From: a bacterium UBP14_UBA6098
GTDB taxonomy: Bacteria; UBP14; UBA6098
Assembly: GCA_002428525.1 (NCBI GenBank)
Contig: DIWU01000020.1
Location: 7,211 to 71,210, forward strand
Length of the DNA stretch: 64,000 bases
Direction: 5' to 3'
Notes under the pieces: model-generated
What the model was told of the DNA's origin: nothing
The model's database searches: none
The model's input: only the letters and a program-made list of their open reading frames with translations
Made by a program: the position numbers and the translations under genes
In this document: positions 58,937-64,000 of the stretch, in pieces
How positions within the stretch are numbered: position 1 is the first letter of the stretch
How the letters are laid out: each line of letters opens with the position of its first letter

Positions 58937-59764
58937 ATGAAGAATAAAAAGAGATTTGAAAGCGCTTTGAAAAAATTTGTGGCTACACTAGCCGAATATG
59001 TCAGCACAAAAGATGGCGAATGGGCGATTAAAGGCTTTATCGATATTTATAGAAGCGTTTATACGATCTCAAGCGATACAAAGGTTATCTCCAAAATATT
59101 AGAAATCCATTTATTTCCAAGGATTTTGGCTTTCGCTGAGGAATATGGGTTTGCATTAGTATTAGCTGAACATCAGAATTATTACCCAGACATTTCTTTT
59201 GTATTGAAAAAAGACGAAACGGTTCGGTTTGCTGTCGATTTTAAAACTACATATCGAAACTCGGGGAAACCGTGGCTATGCAACGGCTTTACACTCGGCT
59301 CTCACGGTGAATACTTCAGGAATAGGACAAGCACAAAGAACATCCAGTTCCCCTATAGTAGCTATTCCGGGCATTTCTGTTTGGGAATAATATACGACCG
59401 CGCGACAAACGCCTCGGTTGACGAAACACACACGCACCCTATCGACGACCTTCAGTCTATTTCCTCCGTGATTTCAAATATACAGTTCTTTGTTGCGGAA
59501 AAATGGAAGATCGCCGGGGATAAAGGCGGTTCAGGAAATACTGCCAACATTGGTAGCATAAGCCGAATAGAGGATATTCTTAACGGAAACGGGATGTTCG
59601 CTAAACTCGGCGAAGATTGGTTCGACGATTATTGGATGAACTTCGGGAAAATAACGATAAAAGGGCCGGACGGTAAGACCAAGAAAATAAATTCGCTTCA
59701 GGAATTTGTGGTCTATCGTGGAGGCGATCCGTCCCTTATTGTGGCGAGGAATAACCAAGAATGA
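58937..59764 (+). CDS. EcoRV-type type II restriction endonuclease
   Basis: 275 residues from ATG 58937 (TGGAG five bases upstream). It aligns with EcoRV: SDTKVISKILEIHLFPRI, NYYPDISFVLKKDETVRFAVDFKTTYRN (EcoRV Asp74, Asp90 and Lys92 equivalents in PD and DFK), FTLGSHGEYFRNRTSTKNIQFPY, GHFCLGIIYDR and AEKWKIAGDKGGSGNTANIGSI. All catalytic residues are intact. Recognition of GATATC is expected from the family but may have drifted. It overlaps the Dam-type methyltransferase by four bases (ATGA). Confidence 0.9.
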   Translation: MKNKKRFESALKKFVATLAEYVSTKDGEWAIKGFIDIYRSVYTISSDTKVISKILEIHLFPRILAFAEEYGFALVLAEHQNYYPDISFVLKKDETVRFAVDFKTTYRNSGKPWLCNGFTLGSHGEYFRNRTSTKNIQFPYSSYSGHFCLGIIYDRATNASVDETHTHPIDDLQSISSVISNIQFFVAEKWKIAGDKGGSGNTANIGSISRIEDILNGNGMFAKLGEDWFDDYWMNFGKITIKGPDGKTKKINSLQEFVVYRGGDPSLIVARNNQE

Positions 59765-60669
59765 GTTTTAACAGAATAATAGTCCCGCCGATAAAAAGCC
59801 AAGGGATCAAAACAAAGCTGGTTCCGTGGATAAAGAGCATTATACCTTCAGATTTTGCCGGGCGTTGGGTGGAACCGTTTATGGGTTCGGGGGTTGTGGC
59901 TTTTAATGTTAGACCTAAAAAGGCCTTGCTCGGAGATACCAATCCGCATTTGATCAATTTTTACAAGGCTATTGAAAATAGAGAGATAGACCATAGAATT
60001 GCGAAGAGTTTCCTCGAAAAAGAGGGTGTCGAGTTATTAAAAACAAACGGCGAACACTATTATACCGTGCGCGACCGTTTCAATGAACACGGCGATCCCA
60101 TCGATTTCCTTTTTCTCAATCGCTCTTGTTTCAACGGCATGATCAGGTTCAACAAGAAGGGGCAGTTCAATGTGCCTTTCTGCAAGAAACCGAACAGATT
60201 TTCGAAGGCCTATATTACAAAAATATGCAATCAGATAAAGGCTGTCGCCGACGCTATGGTTTTCGGCGAATACGAAATTGAACTTCGGGATTTCTCCGAA
60301 ACGATAAAGGCGGCGCAAAAGAACGATATTGTTTACTGCGACCCGCCTTATATCGCACGCCACACGGATTATTTCGACGGATGGGACGAGGAACACGAGA
60401 GGGAATTGGCGAGGCTTTTGGGTTCGACAGATGCGCGGTTTATACTCTCGACTTGGCACAGCAACAAATATCGCTCGAACGAGTTTATAGACAAGTTATG
60501 GTCGGACTATTTTATGCTCACTCGCGAGCATTTTTACCATTTGGGGGGCAAGGAGGACAACCGCAACGCTATGCTCGAAGCGTTGATCACGAATTTTGAG
60601 GTTTTGAACCGCGAAAATAAGAAGCCGAGATTGAGGCAGTTAGAGCTTTTCGGCGTCGCGGTGGAATAG
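59761..60669 (+). CDS. Dam-family N6-adenine methyltransferase (partner of the EcoRV-type enzyme)
   Basis: 302 residues. PIKSQGIKTKLVPWIKSII and WVEPFMGSGVVAFNV (SAM motif I), FLFLNRSCFNGMIRFNKKGQFNVPF, and the catalytic NDIVYCDPPYIARH (DPPY). EcoRV's own partner methylase belongs to this Dam-like alpha class, which supports a complete EcoRV-like system. Co-translated with the endonuclease. Its stop lies inside a remnant of another restriction-modification gene in a different frame. Confidence 0.9.
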   Translation: MSFNRIIVPPIKSQGIKTKLVPWIKSIIPSDFAGRWVEPFMGSGVVAFNVRPKKALLGDTNPHLINFYKAIENREIDHRIAKSFLEKEGVELLKTNGEHYYTVRDRFNEHGDPIDFLFLNRSCFNGMIRFNKKGQFNVPFCKKPNRFSKAYITKICNQIKAVADAMVFGEYEIELRDFSETIKAAQKNDIVYCDPPYIARHTDYFDGWDEEHERELARLLGSTDARFILSTWHSNKYRSNEFIDKLWSDYFMLTREHFYHLGGKEDNRNAMLEALITNFEVLNRENKKPRLRQLELFGVAVE

Positions 60670-60743
60670 CGGAGATCGACCGCATGGTTTACGACCTCTA
60701 CGGTCTCACCGACGAAGAGATAAAGATAGTGGAAGGGAAATGA
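60666..60743 (+). pseudogene. 3' end remnant of an Eco57I/type IIG-like restriction-modification gene
   Basis: Reading frame EIDRMVYDLYGLTDEEIKIVEGK-stop (stop 60741-60743). 'IDRMVYDLYGLTDEEI' is the usual C-terminus of Eco57I/TaqI-type methyltransferase-restriction proteins. No upstream part of such a gene is present in this frame. A shorter piece of the same tail is at 58340-58378. Confidence 0.7.
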
Positions 60744-60844
60744 GAGAAGGGAAAACCTCCGCAAATTGACACGGGGATTAGGGAACTGCCGGAGGAATAA
60801 TTGTTGACCGAAAAAGAAGGTTTTATTATATTGGTAAAGGCCAA
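60705..60844 (+). repeat. 140-base direct repeat, copy 2
   Basis: Same length as copy 1 at 58340, about 95 percent the same by eye; starts within the gene-tail remnant and ends with the TTGACC-17-TATATT promoter. The two copies bracket the truncated methyltransferase and the EcoRV-type pair. Confidence 0.9.
60804..60832 (+). promoter_or_regulatory. Predicted promoter within repeat copy 2
   Basis: TTGACC (60804-60809), 17-base spacer, TATATT (60827-60832). It could drive the gene at 61032 about 190 bases away. Confidence 0.5.
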
Positions 60845-60873
60845 ACATAAAATACATGTGGGTTCGATACGGC

Positions 60874-60923
60874 CTCACCGCCGAGGAGATTAAGTTCGTG
60901 GAAGGGAAATGAAAGAAGGGAAA
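60874..60923 (+). repeat. Partial third copy of the 140-base repeat
   Basis: Starts CTCACCGCCGAGGAGATTAA, continues GTGGAAGGGAAATGA and breaks off after GAAGGGAAA. It encodes the LTAEEIK.VEGK-stop tail once more. Confidence 0.75.
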
Positions 60924-61031
60924 GAAAATAGGTGGAAGACGCGGAGAGGCGAGAAAGGCGCTCCGCACGCGGGAGCGTGGGAACGAAAAGAAGAACTTAT
61001 AACGTATAAATTCAAAGTTAGGTAGCTATAA

Positions 61032-61808
61032 ATGCAAATCGATAAAAGGAAAAGATATATGGCATATATAATATTTGGGATAGTGCTAACAGCACTTGGC
61101 TCTTTTTTTATTATCTTCGGCGGTATTCTAAATTCAAAAAACGACGAAAACAAGCGAAAAGAAGAATATGAAAGCATAAAAAATAGTATAGATAGTTTAA
61201 AAATGGATAAAGTTGTGCCAAAAACAGAAATTGAAAAAGTCGAAAAACGATTCGAAGATTGGGCAGGATCGTTCATTACAAATATTGATAGTATAAAGCA
61301 TTATTATAGAAAAGCTAATAAGGAAAAAGAAGCAGAAGATACAGAAAAACTCGAGAAATTTGAAATCTATTACAAATGTATTAATCACTTTTTAGATAAT
61401 TCGTTAACAGCGTATAATAAAATAAACAATGATTCAATTTTTTATGAAAAACTAAGTGAATACTATCCTGAGTTTAGTGAACGTAAGGTATTTCCTATTA
61501 ATCGAATCCGATTTCATAAAGTAATATGGTATATTGTGATTTCGTATTCTTCCAACTATCGTATATACATCGAAAGATATACGGGGGAAAACCCACCAGT
61601 CAAATTAAGCAATTTGATTTTATTGTCATCAGGCGATGTAAATTTCGATTTTATAGAATCAGAAAACTTAGGTGTTTACTTAAATTATGAATCTACCACC
61701 GATTTTTTAGACATTGGAAGAGGCAAAGTAAAAGAAAACATTTGCCAGAGCCTTGAGGTTTTTTTAAAGGCATTATTAGAGAAAGAAATTGCTTTTCAGG
61801 ATAGTTAG
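61032..61808 (+). CDS. AT-rich orphan gene: membrane-anchored coiled-coil protein
   Basis: 258 residues. An N-terminal TM (MAYIIFGIVLTALGSFFIIFGGIL, about 10-33) is followed by a charged helix (KNDENKRKEEYESIKNSIDSLKMDKVVPKTEIEKVEKRFEDW) likely to be coiled coil, then a mixed domain (RFHKVIWYIVISYSSNYRIYIERYTG). Strongly AT-rich codons, unlike most neighbours. No family recognised. Its place behind the restriction-modification genes makes a defence cargo possible, but nothing in the sequence shows a function. Confidence 0.55.
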   Translation: MQIDKRKRYMAYIIFGIVLTALGSFFIIFGGILNSKNDENKRKEEYESIKNSIDSLKMDKVVPKTEIEKVEKRFEDWAGSFITNIDSIKHYYRKANKEKEAEDTEKLEKFEIYYKCINHFLDNSLTAYNKINNDSIFYEKLSEYYPEFSERKVFPINRIRFHKVIWYIVISYSSNYRIYIERYTGENPPVKLSNLILLSSGDVNFDFIESENLGVYLNYESTTDFLDIGRGKVKENICQSLEVFLKALLEKEIAFQDS

Positions 61809-61923
61809 TAATAAATATAACAAAGAGTAAACAATGGTATATGACTATTGGATTATAGATACTAAATTTTTCAAATGATCTTTTTAAAACTAAATCCTAG
61901 TTAATAAAATAGGAGGGAGAACC

Positions 61924-62349
61924 GTGGGCTATTTTACAAATGCGTCTGAAACAATAGATGAATTAATTGGAAGGATTGGAATAACAGATGATGAAAAAGG
62001 TTTAGGTTTTAAAGCCTGTGAAACAGATAATCCTTACAATCCATACAAAAAAGTTCTAACGGGACCAATATCTGTGAATTCAATAATATTCCAGATTTCT
62101 TCTGTAGAGAGAATTATTAAAGAAGATATTCCAATAACCGGGGATATTTATTATTTTCACCAGTATTTGAATAATGAAGAAAAGGCTTGGAAACCATGCT
62201 GCAATTTTCCCGTTATACTAGGAATTGAGTTTATAAAAGAGAATTGCGAAAACTATGGTAATTTCGAACAATTGTTCGAAACGAATAAACCTAGTTATCT
62301 AGAACAAAAAATTATAAAAAGAAGTTTATCGAATCCACTGTTCGCTTAA
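61924..62349 (+). CDS. AT-rich orphan gene of unknown function
   Basis: 141 residues from GTG 61924 with a near-perfect AGGAGG seven bases upstream. The first half is acidic (NASETIDELIGRIGITDDEKGLGFKACETDNPYNPY); it then has VNSIIFQISSVERIIKEDI and a C-terminal basic helix. No signal peptide, TM or known motif. AT-rich like the gene before it, and separated from it by 115 bases. Confidence 0.55.
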   Translation: MGYFTNASETIDELIGRIGITDDEKGLGFKACETDNPYNPYKKVLTGPISVNSIIFQISSVERIIKEDIPITGDIYYFHQYLNNEEKAWKPCCNFPVILGIEFIKENCENYGNFEQLFETNKPSYLEQKIIKRSLSNPLFA

Positions 62350-62493
62350 ACTAAATAGTTTTTAGATAAATTTACATATTTCGCAAAGGAGGGGGTATTG
62401 AAATAATGTCCAATGTAGAATGTAGAATGCAGAATGTCCAATGGGGGGAACCCCGCGCGCCTTGCGGCGCGACACCCTTGGGAAGGGGGTTAT

Positions 62494-62518
62494 GGATTCC
62501 CGCTTTCGCGGGAATGAC
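62494..62518 (-). repeat. Dispersed hairpin repeat, right copy (inverted)
   Basis: Reverse complement of the unit at 54578-54602 with one difference; stem TTCCCGC-TTTC-GCGGGAA. The two copies enclose 7.9 kb of accessory genes. Confidence 0.75.
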
Positions 62519-62577
62519 GGATGGTCGGGAATGAGGAAAACACCCCGGCGCTATGCGCCACCCCTCTTTTCAAAGAG

Positions 62578-62700
62578 GGGAATGCGGGAGGGCACAGAGG
62601 CCCTCCCCTACGGAATGCGGGGGAATGCGGGAGGGAACAGGGGGCCTTCCCTACGGAATGCGAGGGAATGCGGGAGGGCACAGAGGCCCTCCCCTTGGGA
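62578..62700 (+). repeat. 43-base tandem repeat, nearly three units
   Basis: Units begin GGGAATGCGGGAGGG at 62578, 62621 and 62664, exact period 43. Each unit folds on itself (GGGAGGGC...GCCCTCCC type). The last unit is cut at about 62700. Confidence 0.85.
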
Positions 62701-62779
62701 AGAGGGGAATAAAACGGCGGAAGGGTGTAAGTTGTTGGTCTTTAAAATGTTATAACAAATAAGCAAAAGATATTCGCGG

Positions 62780-62989
62780 ATAAAATGCCGGTTGCGACGG
62801 ATAGAATCTTTGTTGCGACGGATAAAATGCCGGTTGCGACGAGAAGAATTATGGTTGTGGCCGGAAGAATTATGGTTGCGGTCGGAAGAAAGTTAGTCGC
62901 GAAGGGAAGAATCTTGGTTGCGATGGGAAGAAAGTTAGTTGCGAAGGGAAGAATCTCATTTGTGACGGGAAGAATGTCGAGTGTCGCGG
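62780..62989 (+). repeat. 21-base minisatellite, ten units
   Basis: Ten units of exactly 21 bases, with a partial eleventh behind. Typical unit: GAAGAATCTTGGTTGCGATGG; early units read ATAAAATGCCGGTTGCGACGG. Units differ at several positions but length is constant. As 21 is divisible by three, frames stay open on both strands; the plus frame encodes heptapeptides like GRILVAM and GRKLVAK. Confidence 0.9.
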
Positions 62990-63044
62990 ATAGATTTCGA
63001 GGTTAATAATCGATTTTGCGGGAAAACCGCGGAAAGGGGCTATT

Positions 63045-64000
63045 ATGCAACATTCGAGAAAACCTTGGCTTTTAGCCGATAGCGAGTTTGGCGAGTTCAC
63101 GCTCGCAATGGACGAGTTTTTCTTGGACGATAGGTCGATGCCGAACCGACCGGATCATCTTGTGGCGGATATTGCATCGAAAGGGCTTTTGTTCCGTCAA
63201 AAATTGGACGAGATGAACGCCGCGCTTGCGACACGAAAAACGGCAAGCAATCTTATCGAAAGCAGTGTCAAGTCGATGGATGGGCTTATTCGCTGGGCGA
63301 AAAATATTCTTCCGACGCTCGCCGACGAATCGATTTTATTGCCTTTCGGGCTGGACAGGGACATTCCGAGAGATTACGCGGCTATCAAGGATTACGCGGA
63401 TACCGTGGATGTCTATTGGCAGACGGTGAAACTCGAGCCGCTTTACGCGCCTGTGGCTTTGCGGATGAACGAGCTTGCGACGCTAATCGCGGCCTACGAG
63501 ACCGGGCGCGCCGACCAGACCACGGCGGACGGGGAATATTCGCAGAGGCAGAACGAGAAGGACATTGCGCGCGCGGATTATAACGAGATCGAGCGAAGGG
63601 CCTTCAATTGGTATGCGGCGTATTACACCGACGGGCAGGATATTTATTGGGAGCAGACGCCGTGGGGAAAAGCATACAGCGAGAGCGGAGGAGGTGAGGA
63701 GCCGGAGCCGGAGCCGGGGGTCGAAGGTGTGCCGTGGCCGGGGCCGATGGCGGGGTTCGAGGTGAATTTGATCGCACTGCCCCTGACGACGGAAATAATT
63801 TTCACGAGGATTTTCGACTGCCCGAAGTGCGTTTTGGAGCGCGAGCTCGAGGGGTCGGGCATGTGGGAATTCATCACGGAATACGATCTCGAAGAGGAAG
63901 AAATCTTGCCTTTCCGCGACAATGTGCCCCATCCGGGGAAATGGCACTACCGCGCGACGCCGTTCAACGCGGTGGGCGAAGTGGGGGTGGTGAGCGAGGG
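63045..64000 (+). CDS. Unknown two-domain protein with Pro/Glu linker (partial, C-terminus off window)
   Basis: The frame opens at ATG 63045 (GAAAGGGG upstream) and runs through the window end without a stop, about 318 residues visible. Residues 1-210 form a mainly helical domain (RPDHLVADIASKGLLFRQKL, SNLIESSVKSMDGLIRWAKN, LMALR-like ALRMNELATLIAAYETG, AFNWYAAYYTDGQDIYW). A linker EEPEPEPG separates it from a beta-rich, fibronectin-like domain (FEVNLIALPLTTEIIFTRIFDCPKC... WHYRATPFNAVGEVG). No signal peptide. It follows the minisatellite by 55 bases. Family not recognised; strongly GC-rich compared with the orphan genes before it. Confidence 0.65.
   Translation, partial: MQHSRKPWLLADSEFGEFTLAMDEFFLDDRSMPNRPDHLVADIASKGLLFRQKLDEMNAALATRKTASNLIESSVKSMDGLIRWAKNILPTLADESILLPFGLDRDIPRDYAAIKDYADTVDVYWQTVKLEPLYAPVALRMNELATLIAAYETGRADQTTADGEYSQRQNEKDIARADYNEIERRAFNWYAAYYTDGQDIYWEQTPWGKAYSESGGGEEPEPEPGVEGVPWPGPMAGFEVNLIALPLTTEIIFTRIFDCPKCVLERELEGSGMWEFITEYDLEEEEILPFRDNVPHPGKWHYRATPFNAVGEVGVVSE

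Larger units (their letters stand above)
60744..61031. other. Intergenic region holding repeats and a promoter
   Basis: 288 bases without a gene: the rest of repeat copy 2, the partial third copy, a short GTTCGATACGG element near 60861, and an AT-rich stretch before the gene at 61032. No convincing Shine-Dalgarno-linked frame. Confidence 0.6.
62350..63044. other. Repeat-filled region, no supported gene
   Basis: About 695 bases. In order: TAGAATG-type short repeats (62408-62445), GC-rich hairpins, the inverted copy of the 25-base dispersed repeat (62494), a 43-base tandem repeat (62578-62700), a 21-base minisatellite (62780-62989), and the leader of the gene at 63045. The 73-codon frame 62785-63006 is the translated minisatellite and not convincing as a gene. 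Confidence 0.7.

Noticed and set aside
62780..62989. Possible CRISPR array
   Set aside because: Units follow each other without spacers, are only 21 bases and vary in sequence; no cas gene is in the window.
62785..63006. 73-codon frame encoding heptapeptide repeats
   Set aside because: It is the translated 21-base minisatellite; no Shine-Dalgarno, and the opposite strand is open as well. Kept as a repeat, not as a gene.
54422..63044. Transposon or prophage as carrier of the island
   Set aside because: No transposase, integrase, tRNA attachment site or phage structural gene is visible between asnS and the right edge; only repeats flank it.
1..64000. tRNA, rRNA or known riboswitch genes
   Set aside because: I looked through the intergenic gaps for T-loop (GTTCRA) plus acceptor-stem patterns and conserved riboswitch cores and saw none. 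A covariance-model search would be decisive.

Overview
The window comes from a Gram-negative-type, moderately GC-rich bacterium. The best guess is an uncultivated lineage of the FCB (Fibrobacteres-Chlorobi-Bacteroidetes) group or a neighbouring candidate phylum. The reasons are a PorV-like outer-membrane protein next to a carboxypeptidase-regulatory/TonB receptor, secreted proteins with the C-terminal 'NPF/NPY ... DISGR/TLDG ... GIY' sorting-type module, several lipobox lipoproteins, and beta-barrels ending in Phe. No rRNA or tRNA gene was found, so the placement is inference from protein families.

Layout. 1-1.0 kb: two tandem HslV-type genes on the minus strand, the second running off the left edge. 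1.0-10.1 kb: a plus-strand run with recG, a GGDEF-ATPase-HEAT fusion, DUF366, DUF1844, pcm, an LVIVD-repeat secreted protein and a stand-alone GspE/MshE N-terminal domain. 10.1-14.0 kb: minus-strand nnrDE, a beta-barrel, a NadR-like P-loop kinase and a lipoprotein. 14.2-21.7 kb: cysE-cysK-yraN, ispG, a hybrid sensor kinase without the usual H-box histidine, and a LipM-like octanoyltransferase. 21.9-30.5 kb: a four-gene outer-membrane/secretion cluster (TonB receptor, large secreted protein, PorV-like protein, lipoprotein) between a strong promoter and a strong terminator. 30.5-44.5 kb: mostly minus-strand genes: class II aldolase, VWA-OmpA lipoprotein, site-2 protease, a PDZ protein with GDDxY repeats, a signal-peptidase-like protein without catalytic residues, rodZ, maf, dtd, a UbiA prenyltransferase, PAP2 and M16 peptidase. 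44.6-54.4 kb: glyS, potassium uptake (TrkH/KtrB plus KtrA), a ferredoxin-geranylgeranyl-reductase fusion, rpsT, the ytfJ/ytfI pair, recO, a lipoprotein paralogous to the one at 13.4 kb, and asnS.

54.4-63.0 kb is an accessory island. Two copies of one 25-bp hairpin repeat lie in opposite orientation at its edges (54578 and 62494). It holds an unknown protein with a PD-(D/E)XK-like motif, a restriction endonuclease plus N6-adenine methyltransferase pair, a truncated EcoRI-type methyltransferase, a complete EcoRV-type restriction-modification pair, and two AT-rich orphan genes. A 140-bp direct repeat carrying a sigma70-like promoter and the coding tail of a lost restriction-modification gene occurs on both sides of the truncated methyltransferase plus EcoRV-type block. 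At the right edge an exact 21-bp minisatellite (10 units) precedes an open two-domain ORF of unknown function that leaves the window.

Possible functional links (inference): the GGDEF protein could make c-di-GMP read by the stand-alone MshE-N-type protein. IspG (isoprenoid precursor supply), the DGGGP-synthase-like UbiA enzyme and the ferredoxin-fused geranylgeranyl reductase could serve archaeal-type ether lipid synthesis. The secretion cluster, LVIVD protein and PorV-like protein fit a type IX-like export route. Promoters that can be read here are TTGACT/TTGACA-like with 16-17 bp spacers, and TTG or GTG starts are common.
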